From contig JALQBC010000011.1 of NCBI GenBank assembly GCA_023375675.1, positions 682,001-746,000 on the forward strand: a stretch of DNA of 64,000 nt, in the 5' to 3' direction. The notes below the pieces were generated by a model. The model was not told where the DNA came from and did no database searches. It saw only the letters and a list, made by a program, of their open reading frames with translations. The DNA is from Cytospora piceicola. Lineage: Eukaryota; Ascomycota; Sordariomycetes; Diaporthales; Cytosporaceae. Position 1 is the stretch's first letter. Each line of letters begins with the position of its first letter. This document shows, one piece after another, positions 12,470-22,923 of the stretch. A program made the translations under genes and the position numbers.

Positions 12470-15400
12470 ATGGGTGAGTTTCTTTCCTACTTTTCTAAAG
12501 CTCTGCCGAACCCGGGCCCTTGCCCAATATCAGTACTCTCACCCGAGCCTTGTCCTCGCCTGTAACTTTCTTGTGGCTCCATCTCCCCCATCACTAAAGA
12601 ATCGAGGCTTTCCGCCCCGGCTGAGACATCCCCCCCATCTCTCGACCTACCTCCTAGGTATAGGTATAGGTATAGGTATATCTGCAAGCTTGTGGCAAGG
12701 CACATGACCTTCAAAGGTTGATATACCTACCTACCTACCTTTCTTTGCAGAAAAGGGGACGTATCTACCTCCACCCAGCGCTTGTAGCTGCGGCCTGGAC
12801 GGTTCGCATCATCCTCTACTTCCTGGTCCTCACACCCTACTGGCTATCTTGCGAATGCCTGCAATCCCTCAGATGCATCCTCTACGGATTACTTGCCTGC
12901 TGGCCCCTTGCACACTCCAGATCCCGTACCTCCTCACTCTTTCCTAGCTCTAGCTCTCCTTTCCTTCTCTTGTCGACTATAGCTGCCCCCAGTCGTGGCC
13001 TAGTTTAGGTCACTGGTGTTGCAAGGTTGCCCGACATGACACCACAGTCTGCACGCGTACCGTTACCTCTTCTTACCTTACCCTACCCTACTATACACTG
13101 CCTACCCTACATCACATCACTTTGGTACTGCCGCCAAACCTGCCGTTTTCCTGCAGTCCTTGGTGAAGCAAGGTACTAGTTTTTGATTAGGCCACCCCCC
13201 CTCCCTCTACATGCATGCCTACCTAGGTACTTCATGCGAGTTCCTCCACTATCGGGTTTCTCTTCTCCCCACGCTGCTTGTCCCCAACAGGAGGTGCTCC
13301 TCAAATTGCCCACAGGTTACAAATCTGATCTTACATCTACCCACCATGCCCCTCCCGCTCCTCTTCAATCTGCTTGTCTTCTGATCCTTTTGGCACTGCG
13401 ACTTCTTTTCTTGGTCACTTGGTTTCGAATTCTAACTTGGAATATTTTCTCTAGCAGATTCTGGAGATACCTACCGTCCCGTGAGTATTTGACTGCCCCT
13501 TCTGTTCACTATCCATCTGCCCCTCCCCCAATCATTACACGACTTAGCTCGCGGTGCGGGCGTAAACTTGTTGGGGTGGCTTAACAATCTGGGCCGCCTG
13601 CATTTCAACCTCGAAAACGCCGCAACACCATCAAGGTTCTCCGGTCACTGCGACGTTGTGGGCCAGAGCATGAGCTCATACGACTGGACCCTCTAATTCC
13701 AAGCTTGGGCCCAACACGGCTTTGACTTGTTGGGGACAAGGAGATATCTAACATTGACTGTGCCGCATACTCAACGGTCATTCATATCGTATGCCCGATA
13801 CAACCGCTGACACAGCCTTCGCAGCGTGAGAGATCTCGATCTCGTCGTCGATCACGGAGTCCGGGCCGCTCGGTGAACCGTCACCGCTCACTTTCGCCCC
13901 GAAGTGGATCCCGTAGCCCCCGACAGCGTCGCTCGCGTAGTCCCATGACCGGCCAAGGCACGCCTCTGGGAGGATCGGTTCAGGGTTATAGGCAACCTCA
14001 TCAGTCTTACGACGACCGCGCGAACGCAAAAGAGCACATGATGAGTTCCGTTCGGGAGAACTCGCAGCAGGACCGCCGGGTCTACGTCGGCAACCTATCC
14101 TACGACGTCAAATGGCATCATCTCAAGGATTTCATGAGGCAGGGTGGGTCTTCCTGAGAAAGGTCAAATCTCGCCGGAAGAGGGTACTAACGGGCGGGTT
14201 CTTGCTTTAGCTGGAGAGGTTCTTTATGCCGATGTCTTGCAACTTCCCAATGGAATGTCGAAGGTGGGCGTCTACAAATAGCTTCTGGCTGGCTTCATTT
14301 TATTTCCCTTGCGGTCTCCCCTCTCATGGCACTTTTTGATGGAACTGTTGGATTGACGGGTTGGGACGTTGTCCGCTGGTGTTTGTAGGGATGCGGGTAA
14401 GTCTAGAACAGAGATCCCTTGTGTGAGTCCAGACGCTGACAGTTTGTCTAGAATTGTGGAATATGCGACGAGGGACCAAGCCCAACACGCTGTCGCAACT
14501 CTCAGCAACCAGAATCTGATGGGCCGTCTGGTCTACGTCAGAGAGGTAATGGCCACCCAGCTCAAGCAGACTTGTGCGTTAAGAGATGTATGCTGAGATC
14601 AAACTAGGACCGAGAGGCTGAACCACGGTTCAATGCTGGCGCCCCCGCCGGCGGTCGCGGAGGATTCGGCGGTCCTATGGCCGGCGGATTTGCCGGTGGC
14701 CACGGTGGCCACGGCGGCTACGGCGGCGCCATGGGCGGCGGCAACGACCGACAGCTCTACATTTCCAACGTTGGTTACCCATCTCGCCGCTGTACAGTCC
14801 GGAAACCACTGACTCCCTTCTCCTAGTTGCCCTACACTGTCGGATGGCAGGACCTGAAGGACTTGTTTAGACAAGCAGGTAAGATCAAAGACCTCACGCC
14901 TTCAAGGATTACTGTAGATATTAACGCTATTCACAAAACTCCAGCTCGCACCGGCGGTGTCATTCGCGCCGACGTGCACCTCGGTCCCGATGGACGGCCC
15001 AAGGGCTCCGGTATCGTTGTCTTCGAAACCCCCGACGACGCTCGCAACGCTATCCAGCAGTTCAATGGTTACGACTGGCAGGGCCGCATCCTCGAGGTCC
15101 GTCCCGACCGTTTCGCCAACGCCAACATGGGCTTTGGCGGCCGTGGTGGCTTCGGGGGAGGCCGTGGCGCTTTTGGCGGCGGTTTCGGTGGCCGTGGTGC
15201 TTTCGGAGGAGGTCGTGGCGGCTTTGGTGGCGGCTTCGGCGGAAGAGGTGGATTCGGCGGCCCTATCGGTGCAGGTGGCCCAGTTGGTGCAGTTGGTGGC
15301 GGCGGTTTCGATCCCAGTGCTGCTGCTGCCTCCGTCCCGCCCAACCCTTTCACCGACTTCGCCACAGCTGGTACGGAGAGAAGCGAGACGATCTACGTCC

Positions 15401-15750
15401 GAAACGTGAGTCTGGCCCATCAGTTCAAACCCCCTCCCTTTCTATGTGTATGCTGACACTCTCCGCAGCTTCCTTGGTCCACCAGCAATGAGGACCTGGT
15501 CGAGCTCTTCGGAACCATCGGAAAGGTCGAGCAAGCCGAAATCCAGTACGAGCCAAGCGGCCGCTCCCGAGGTGCCGGTGTCGTGCGATTCGATGCTGCC
15601 GAGACCGCCGATACTGCCATCTCCAAGTTCCAGGGATACCAGTATGGTGGTCGCCAGCTTGGACTCAGCTACGTCAAGTACCTCACCCAGGGCGGTGGTG
15701 ACAGCATGGACACCGATCACGGTGGTTTGACTCAAAACGACATCATGTAA
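12470..15750 (+). CDS. GBP2: GBP2/HRB1-type three-RRM RNA-binding protein
   Basis: A nuclear SR-like mRNA-binding protein of the yeast Gbp2/Hrb1 family, which is coupled to mRNA export and surveillance. Ten coding exons give 485 aa: 12470-12473, 13458-13480, 13825-14143, 14211-14263, 14389-14396, 14452-14545, 14608-14769, 14827-14878, 14945-15405, 15469-15750. The N-terminus starts MDSGDTYRPRERSRSRRRS, an Arg/Ser domain. RRM1 starts near residue 95 (RRVYVGNLSYDV), RRM2 near 215 (RQLYISNLPYTVGW) and RRM3 near 386 (ETIYVRNLPW). A Gly/Phe/Arg-rich linker lies between RRM2 and RRM3. All junctions are in phase and restore continuous RRM folds. The first coding exon has only four bases (ATGG) and the fifth only eight; the latter is needed to give SKGCGIVEYAT. 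The start depends on the long first intron and is the least certain part. Confidence 0.88.
12655..12680. repeat. (TAGGTA)4 repeat within the first intron of the GBP2-like gene
   Basis: Four tandem 6-bp units that run on from a CCTAGGTA motif. The position is inside the proposed 984-bp intron 12474-13457. Confidence 0.85.
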
Positions 15751-17498
15751 ACGCCCCCTCGACCGCCGATTCGCAACCCGGCCGACGTCAGTACACATAA
15801 CACATCGCTAAAAGCTGCGTGTGTTTACGCCTTTCCATGTTTCCTCTTCACATTCGTTCTCAAACGTGGCTTAATTCTTCGTCGTTCTGGCCTTTTCTCT
15901 CAACGCCCGTTCCTCCTCACTTAACAAAACAAAAATTGGTGTGTTAGGTATCGATCAGCAGCAGTTATGGTGATTCCGCCTGCAGGTGGGGTGGTCAATG
16001 CGGGCTTGTTCACAGAAAAAGGATTGGACGTGGGACCGATGTTGATGCGCCTCAGCAGAGAGGCAGCAGCACTTCAGTCTCGGTTGGTCCAACTGGAAAT
16101 TGGGAACACTATTTTAGATTGTTGAATAGCATCTGATTATCCTTGTGTGGAGGCGTTAGTAGGGTCGGCGTCGGGCATGGTTATGGTGCATGGGTCGACA
16201 ACGATGGTGATATGATTGCGTAGGATTGCTCGAAGAGGGCCAGACTTGATGCGCTCCGAAGACCCTCGTTGGGGATAAGGTCCAGAGCTGTAGGGACGCT
16301 TGGTGCCCCGTTCCTGCTTTGTTGACTGGCGTGGGGTTGTTGTACAGCGACGATGATACCTGCGCGATGACTTATCGCCCGTGCCTGTGCATGCAGGCTT
16401 GAAGGAGGGCGAGTCGGGTGAGATGTGACGGGGTGGCCTGCTCGAAGTCACTGATGGGCGGCGTCTGGGTCCAAGGTGGCACAGAGACAGGCAACACCAC
16501 TCCATCACCATTTAGAAGACAACAGAACGAAATAATATTGACAAACTTGCCAACTGCTACTGCCGCCCGGACCTTTTCCCGCCTTGAACGTCTAGGAGGA
16601 GGCAGCTATGTGGTGCCTGCTGCTTGCATTGAGGGATGATAGATGTGACACGTTACCGAGCCGTGTTCCGCCAGACTCACGTTATCCCCACTCCATTATC
16701 TGCTGACTTGTTATAGAACAGGGTCGCTTCCACCGTCTGAGGGGCAATCACCCTCCTGCTACTCGTCATTCTGACCACTGCTGACTCTTTTGATTTGTAT
16801 CCAAGCCCAGTCTCCTCCACCGGACGAGTGTCTCTCCTGGCCGACGAGAGCTGATTTGAAACGAACGACACTGCCCCAGGAAACAAACGGCCAGCTTGCT
16901 GTTCTTGTGTCTCCGACTGACTGTTGTTCCGTAGCACAGCCGCGACCCCATCTCCCTCCGTGTCGACCCGGGAGCAATCATGGCGGAGACTGGGAGGTTA
17001 TATCCTGACGTTCCACCCAGCAAGAGTGCCGACAACGAGGGGGCGGTGGGTATGAAGACAGACTATCTTGCTGATCGACTATTGGCAAGGAAGGAACAAA
17101 TCCTACGAAGACAAGGAGCGCTCGCAAGGGCACAGCCCGTATCTTTTATGTTCGTTCACTCTGACCACGAATTTCGGGAACCCCTTGAAGCTGGCACGAC
17201 CGAGAAGCGGAGGAGGGTATACGTTACGTTCGGATGATCGCTGTCGACACAGTCCAGGAGCAAGAACACACGCCCGTGCGAGAAGGGACGGGTCAGCATA
17301 TCGGTACACGGTAGGAGACCAACCGGCCCTTTTACATACACATATACACATACGATCCATACAATCGAAGATATACGCCTGCTGGTGGGGGGAGGAACGC
17401 AAGAGACAGGGGAGGTGAGGCGAGGCGAGGCGCGCGTCACGGCACCCGCCTGGCCAGGGAAGAAAGAGGCGACGGGGGAGAGAGAGAGGGAGAGAGAC
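15751..17498. other. Intergenic region after the GBP2-like gene
   Basis: Roughly 1.7 kb holding the 3' UTR of the RNA-binding protein gene and the upstream region of the small cysteine-rich frame at 17499. An 85-codon frame starting at 16980 and a 124-codon - strand frame (16511-16137) are present, but neither shows a domain or convincing coding character. Confidence 0.5.
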
Positions 17499-17717
17499 AT
17501 GTGCGAGATACACTACTTCAGATGCACGAGCTGCGGGCGGCGGTGGGAGGCGCACAAGAAGCTTGCCAGCTGCGAGGACTTCGACCCGGAGGTCAGGTGC
17601 CCCGGGAGCCTGGTCATGTACGTGGGCGTCGCGAGGAGGCCGGAGAAGGGGGAGTGCGGGGAGTGTAGGAATGTCAGGGAGGTGCTGGAGTGTCTGGAGG
17701 ATGGGGACGAGGCGTAG
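17499..17717 (+). CDS. Hypothetical small cysteine-rich protein, zinc-ribbon-like (72 aa)
   Basis: An intronless frame of 72 codons starting at the ATG in GACATGTGCGAG. It has eight cysteines at residues 2, 9, 12, 25, 34, 53, 56 and 65, including two CxxC pairs (CTSC at 9-12 and CGEC at 53-56), a spacing that suggests metal binding. There is no signal peptide. Small cysteine-rich proteins opening with MCxI and a CxxC/H pattern are common in filamentous fungi, but I cannot assign a function. The GC-rich third positions and acidic C-terminus fit a real gene. The frame is open further upstream (to 17385) but without a better ATG. Could be a chance frame. Confidence 0.5.
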   Translation: MCEIHYFRCTSCGRRWEAHKKLASCEDFDPEVRCPGSLVMYVGVARRPEKGECGECRNVREVLECLEDGDEA

Positions 17718-18287
17718 GAGGGATTGACTGGGTTTTGGGAAAGGTGTAGTGGGCGGGCGGTTAGGGGCTTTGGTATTCAGTTCTCTTGGGTAGGATGGGG
17801 AGGACGTGGTTCACGGCGGTACTGATGATTATTCTCTTAGGTGACTCTTGTTCCTTTTTCTCCATTTGGGATCTACTCGGCTGCTGAGCTCTCTGGCATT
17901 AATAAACTCGTAACCTGCTCCATGTAGATACTGACAGAAGACGACCTCTGTTAACGCCTCTCCTCAGCCTTGCCAATGACGTCTAACCTCCTTAACCTTG
18001 GACCCCCCCCCCCGACCTCCCCCAAGGCAACAGCATCGTGAGATTATGGCAATAGCATTACCGGCAGTCAAAAAGGCATTCAGGATCCCAGCAGGCCCCA
18101 GCTAGCCTGGGGTCATGGTCCAGCTCCCATGCCCATGACCCTCCCTTTCCGTCAGTTGCCGTGGGCCAGTCTCGACCTCGTGGCTCATGCATGGAGACAG
18201 ACCCCATCTGCCTTGGCCTCAGGCTCCTCCTCCACCTCGACGCCGACCCCGGGGTTCCGTCTTCAGAGCGACTGATTTCCCGGCCTT
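17718..18287. other. Convergent intergenic region upstream of the SRP14 3' end
   Basis: 570 bp between the small cysteine-rich frame (+) and the 3' end of SRP14 (-). It contains a run of 10 C at about 18003-18012. Nothing coding is visible. Confidence 0.5.
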
Positions 18288-18948
18288 CTAAGCCGCGGCG
18301 GTGGTCCTCTTCTTCTTGCCCTTGGTCTTCCTCTTGCTGCGATCCCTAGGCTTCAGGGCCAGCATGCCGGCCTTGCAGATCTCGGCGTACCTCGCGTAGA
18401 AGGCGTCCAGGGAGTCGGACGGGACGACGGTGGACAGCTTCACCTTCTTGCCGGCCTTCCTGTCGTCTCCGGACTTGCCGTTCGTGGCGCGGACGATGAT
18501 GGGGTATGATGTGGTGTCATCGCCGTCGCCTCCTGTGGCGTCGCCGAGGCCGTGGGTCACTGGGAGGGTTGGGGTGTCAGCGTGGACTGGAACAGTCGTC
18601 TCGGGTGGGGTGAAATGGCGCGTGTGCGCGTGGGTTGTGACGCCCGCCCGTGGTGTGAAGGGAATCTTGAGGCAGCCCGCCTCCGTAGCTCCCAGTGTGT
18701 GAGAGAGGACGGTTCCCCGTGGGTGAGTGAGGTGGTGGACGTGAGCAACGGCGGGAAGGCATACTTCGCTTCTGAGTAAGGAAAACTGAGCCGTGGTCTT
18801 TGCCTTTCCGCGAGGTGAAAAGCTCGCCTAGTTTGTTGAAGAACTAGATAGGCTCGTCAGTGATCTCGTCCCTCAGGATACATGCTCTGTGGAACTCTGG
18901 GGGTTTTGTTGTATGTACCTCATCGTGAGAAAGATGTGTTTCCGGCAT
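18288..18948 (-). CDS. SRP14: SRP14, signal recognition particle 14-kDa subunit
   Basis: SRP14 belongs to the Alu domain of the signal recognition particle, which binds SRP RNA and arrests elongation while ribosomes are targeted to the ER. Three exons on the - strand (18948-18919, 18843-18765, 18559-18288) give 126 aa. Exon 1 encodes MPETHLSHDE, exon 2 FFNKLGELFTSRKGKDHGSV and FLTQKR, and exon 3 the remainder, including PIIVRATNGKS, KVKLSTVV, DAFYARYAEICKAGMLALKPRD and a lysine/arginine-rich tail KRKTKGKKKRTTAAA. The introns are 75 and 205 bp, both GT-AG. The third exon alone would look like an isolated 90-aa frame; the two upstream exons complete the family's N-terminal helix. It is divergent from SGD1. 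Confidence 0.93.
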
Positions 18949-19689
18949 GATGACAGATGGGCCGGTTTTATGAGTGCCTCCTCATGCAAATGGTATGTAT
19001 GGACTCTCGGGTCGCTCCAATGAGTGTGTTGCGTGTGTCTGTGCAACTCAATATGGGTCCTGGGCAATAATTTGGTTTTGAAAAGTGGCAGGTTTAGCCT
19101 CGTCGAAGAGTAATGTTGGTGAGTGAGAGAGCACTTGAGCTTGAGTGTTTCAAGCGCTGGTGGCCACTGCTTCAAGCTGCTAGTGGTGGAGAGCCCCGCC
19201 AATGGAACACTGACGACGTTCGCCCTGGTGGGAAGTCTGCTGGTATGTACAGTATGTACTAGACTGCCAGGGCTGCCAGGGCTGCTAGGGGTCCAGAGGT
19301 TCTAGCGTCCTGCCCCAGGCTCCACCCACTCACTCCCATTAGGTAGATCCATTCTCCAAGCATTCTCAACCCGCCTGTGCAGCGTCTATCGACAAGGGGT
19401 CCCACTCAAAAATTCGACCCATCTCAGTGCCGATTCTGAACTCACCTTCAAAATTATTTCGATGCATTTTGGGCATCTACCATTACCTTGCACCTACAAA
19501 CAAGACTATCCGAATAAGGATCAAATCTGGATAGACTGAGTTATACGCCAAATACAAACAAAACAGTCTTATAATCAGTCGACGGGTTCATCTAGGACAC
19601 TGTCACACTGCTATTGCCATAGCCCCATATACTCGTCGCCCGTGTTATAGCCTTCACTGGGAATATTCGTCAGTAGCACAATCGACACT
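18949..19689. promoter_or_regulatory. Divergent promoter region SRP14 / SGD1
   Basis: 740 bp between the start codons of SRP14 (-) and SGD1 (+), so it must hold both promoters and 5' UTRs. No specific binding site can be assigned. It includes direct GGGCTGCCAG-like repeats near 19267-19290. Confidence 0.55.
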
Positions 19690-22200
19690 ATGGCCCCCAA
19701 GAAAGGCCGGGAAGCCCTGAGGCCTGAACTCCCAGCCAGTCTTCTCGACAAGATAGGTGGTGCGCCAGGTGGTGCGTCAGACTCAGGGCGCCCACGCCGT
19801 CAGTTCCAGACTCGAAAGGACCGCCGGAAAGAGGAGAGGGTGCAGAAACGCCAGCGGAACATCCCTCAAAAACCCATGAGAACCCGGATACAGCCAAGTA
19901 AATCCGCACCAGTGGAGGCCCCAGCTTCAAGGAACGCGCCAAAATCAAAGGCCACAAGGACTGCACAGCCTGAATCAGATGATGACGACGATGACTTTGG
20001 AGGTTTCGACGATGAGGATTCAGAAGAGGATGAGGAGTCTAGCAAACCATCAATGTCCAAGGCAGCCAAGGACAGGCTAGCTCAGGAAGACGCAGAGATT
20101 GCGGAACTCGAGAAAAAGCTGGGCATCAAGAACAAGAAGTCTCTGCCCAAGGCTTTTCACGAGGACGGTCTTGATGATATCTTGGGCGAGCTAGCAGACG
20201 ATGGTGGGGAAGAGGATGAGGGCCTGACCGAAAAGAGGAAGAGGAAGGCCGAGGCAGACGAGTGGCTGGCTGCAAAGAGGAGGAAAGCCACGTCAAAGCT
20301 CGAGGAGGATAGCGACCAGGACAGCGATGACGATATGGACGGCCTGGACGAAGATTCCGAAGGGACTGGAGACGACCTTGAGGATGAAGATGGGGATGAC
20401 GATTCCGAGGGCGACTTTGACGATGATGATCTCGACGGACTCGGGGATTCAGAATCCGAGGAAGAGGAGAAGCCGGTGCGCGTACGAGAGAACCCGTACG
20501 TGGCCCCTGTAGCAGCAACGGCACCTGCGCAGAAATATGTGCCCCCGGCCCGTCGTCAGGAAGCCGGCTCGGACGCCGAGTTGTTGTCTCGCATAAGGAG
20601 GCAAACCCAAGGTCTTATCAACCGACTTACCGAGTCGAACTTGGTCGCGATTCTCGGCGATATCGAGAAACTGTACCGTGAGCATCCACGGCAGCACGTC
20701 ACATCCATCGTCGTCGAGCTTCTCTTGATCCAGATCTGCGAGCCCACCAGCTTGCCAGACACCCTGTTGATCCTGAACGCTGGTTTCTCGACGGCACTTT
20801 ACAAGGTTGTCGGCCCAGATTTTGGTGCTCAGCTGGTACAGCAGGCCGTTGAGAGGTTCACGGATTACTATGCCCAGGTCCCGGAGGACGCATCTCAAAA
20901 CGCCACCAAGCACACCTCAAACATCATCACCTTCCTGGCTGAGGTGTACAACTTCCAGCTGATTGGCTGCAACCTGATCTTCGACTACATTCGGTTCTTG
21001 CTCAACGACCTCTCCGAGCTGAACGCAGAGTTGTTGCTCCGGATAGTGCGCATGGCTGGACAGAATCTCCGGCAGGATGACCCGCTCGCGCTCAAGGATA
21101 TCGTGGCGCTTATACGGCCTGCGGTCAAGAAGGTTGGAGAGGCCAACCTGTCTGTCCGAACCAAGTTCATGATCGATAGCATCAACGACCTGAAGAACAA
21201 TAAGGTCAAGACAGGAGCCAATGCATCAGCTGTTAATCATGACCACAAAATGCGCATGAAGAAGCTACTGGGCTCGCTGAATGCGAGGAAGCTCAAGGCA
21301 ACGGAGCCTCTCCGCATCGGGCTCAAGGACATTGAGGAGTCGGACAAGAGAGGCAAATGGTGGCTTGTGGGCGCAAGCTGGGCTGGACGGGATGAGAAGG
21401 CAGAGGAGAAGAAGCGAAAGAGCAAGGCTGCTGCGGACGGTGACAGTGACAGCGAGACGGAAAGCATTGCTCTCAGCAGTGACGATGAGGCGTTGCCCGA
21501 CCTCGCCGCGCTGGCCAGGGAGCAGAACATGAACACGGATGTCCGTCGGTCCATCTTCATCGCCGTCATGTCGGCCAACGACTACGAGGACGCCTACGCC
21601 CGGGTGACAAAACTACGGCTCAACAAGCACAGGCAGAAGGAGGTCGCATACGTGGTGATGCAGTGCGCCTGTGTGGAGCAGCAGTACAACCCTTACTACT
21701 CCCTGGTCGCGAGGAGGCTGTGCAGCGACGGCAGGATCCGGTTTGCCTTCCAGGACAGCCTCTGGAAGTTCTTCCGCAGGCTGGGCGAGTCCACCTTTGG
21801 CGAGGACGCCGACGAGGAGGACGAGGAGGACGAGTCCATCGACGTGCGGCGCGTCTTCAACCTGAGCAAGATGTTTGGGTTCCTCGTGGCGAACGGGGCG
21901 GTCGGGCTGAGTGTGCTCAAGTGCCTCAGCCTGTTTGACCTGCAGCCCAAGACACGGGACTTTGTCGAGGTCATGCTCATCACGCTGTTCCAGGAGGTCA
22001 AGGCGGCCAAGAACGATGTGGGCAAGATGTTCCAGGCGGTGGCTGACATGCCGGGGCTCTCCAAGGGGCTGCAGTACTTCCTCAGGAAGGTCCGGAAGTC
22101 GGATCTCGTCGTGAACAGCAAGGAGAAGAAGGTTGTCCGCCGGGGGTGTGAGGAGGCTGTCAGAGCTCTGACCACTGCCGAGATGGCTGATAGCAAGTAA
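19690..22200 (+). CDS. SGD1: SGD1/NOM1, nucleolar MIF4G and MA3 domain protein
   Basis: An essential nucleolar protein that works in 18S rRNA processing and 40S assembly and can recruit RNA helicases through its MIF4G domain. A single intronless frame of 836 codons. The N-terminal third is basic (MAPKKGREALRPELP) and then strongly acidic, with long Asp/Glu/Ser tracts between residues about 95 and 260. The MIF4G domain begins near residue 295 (LLSRIRRQTQGLINRL) and runs to about 500. A second acidic linker follows, and the MA3 domain starts near 617 (TDVRRSIFIAVMSANDYEDA) and reaches about 750. The full length matches fungal Sgd1. It is a ribosome-assembly gene, like EMG1 at the other end of the window. 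Confidence 0.93.
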   Translation: MAPKKGREALRPELPASLLDKIGGAPGGASDSGRPRRQFQTRKDRRKEERVQKRQRNIPQKPMRTRIQPSKSAPVEAPASRNAPKSKATRTAQPESDDDDDDFGGFDDEDSEEDEESSKPSMSKAAKDRLAQEDAEIAELEKKLGIKNKKSLPKAFHEDGLDDILGELADDGGEEDEGLTEKRKRKAEADEWLAAKRRKATSKLEEDSDQDSDDDMDGLDEDSEGTGDDLEDEDGDDDSEGDFDDDDLDGLGDSESEEEEKPVRVRENPYVAPVAATAPAQKYVPPARRQEAGSDAELLSRIRRQTQGLINRLTESNLVAILGDIEKLYREHPRQHVTSIVVELLLIQICEPTSLPDTLLILNAGFSTALYKVVGPDFGAQLVQQAVERFTDYYAQVPEDASQNATKHTSNIITFLAEVYNFQLIGCNLIFDYIRFLLNDLSELNAELLLRIVRMAGQNLRQDDPLALKDIVALIRPAVKKVGEANLSVRTKFMIDSINDLKNNKVKTGANASAVNHDHKMRMKKLLGSLNARKLKATEPLRIGLKDIEESDKRGKWWLVGASWAGRDEKAEEKKRKSKAAADGDSDSETESIALSSDDEALPDLAALAREQNMNTDVRRSIFIAVMSANDYEDAYARVTKLRLNKHRQKEVAYVVMQCACVEQQYNPYYSLVARRLCSDGRIRFAFQDSLWKFFRRLGESTFGEDADEEDEEDESIDVRRVFNLSKMFGFLVANGAVGLSVLKCLSLFDLQPKTRDFVEVMLITLFQEVKAAKNDVGKMFQAVADMPGLSKGLQYFLRKVRKSDLVVNSKEKKVVRRGCEEAVRALTTAEMADSK

Positions 22201-22923
22201 GGCTTGAGGGTAGTGGTAGTAGTAGTAGTAGTAGGGAGTAGTACAATGATTATTATTATTATTATTGTTGTTATTATTATTATTATTCTTCTTCTTTTGG
22301 TATTCTGAAATACCCATCTACCTACCTAAGGTACTTACATTTGTAATAATCCAAGGTCGACAAGGTAAGAGATATGAACTCTGTACCTAGGTACAGAAAA
22401 GATATCAATGACGAGTTCTGTTTTATTTTCCTCCTGGACCCGTGACTCCGTGTCTGGCCCGTGTCTGCCCCGTGACTGCTTCTTGACATCGGTTCGGGTG
22501 TTGGAGTTTAGACACCCGAGCCGAGCGGCCGGGAAAGAACGGGAATTTTTATCGCCGACGGTTTTCGGTACTATGAGTGATGAGTGGCAGTTTTGCCTGC
22601 CAAGTTGCCTCAGCGCTCAGGCCTCAACGGTTGAACCTCCAAAAAAAGCTCGCCCGTCACCAATTGAATGAATCCGAAGTTGCATGACGAGGCTATAAGG
22701 CAATTGACACTCCCATTCGCCCCTTCTGCATTACCAACCAAAAACCACTCCAGGCACAGCACCGGAGTAGCGCATCCAATCTTCCCCTGCGCCTTCAACC
22801 TTCGAGTCCTTTTCTTCACTTGCCATTTTTGCAAGAGAGATACTTACTTGAGGCCCCCATCCTTTTCTATACCTTCCCCTACCCTCCCTTCCTTTTCTCC
22901 GGCGCTGCCAAAACACATCCACG
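22201..22923. other. Intergenic region SGD1 to LPD1 with trinucleotide repeats
   Basis: Holds the SGD1 3' UTR and the LPD1 promoter and leader. An AGT run (about 22213-22236) is followed by a TTA/TTG/TTC run (about 22249-22297), and TACCTAGGTA occurs at 22384-22393. A pyrimidine-rich stretch (about 22860-22905) immediately precedes the LPD1 start. Confidence 0.7.
22249..22297. repeat. (TTA)n/(TTC)n compound microsatellite
   Basis: TTA units interrupted by two TTG units and ending in TTC units, in the 3' flank of SGD1. Confidence 0.9.

Noticed and set aside
14902..15420. A 172-codon - strand frame antisense to the Gly-rich part of the RNA-binding protein
   Set aside because: Shadow of the GGT/GGC-rich coding sequence (poly Ala/Thr/Ser), not a gene.
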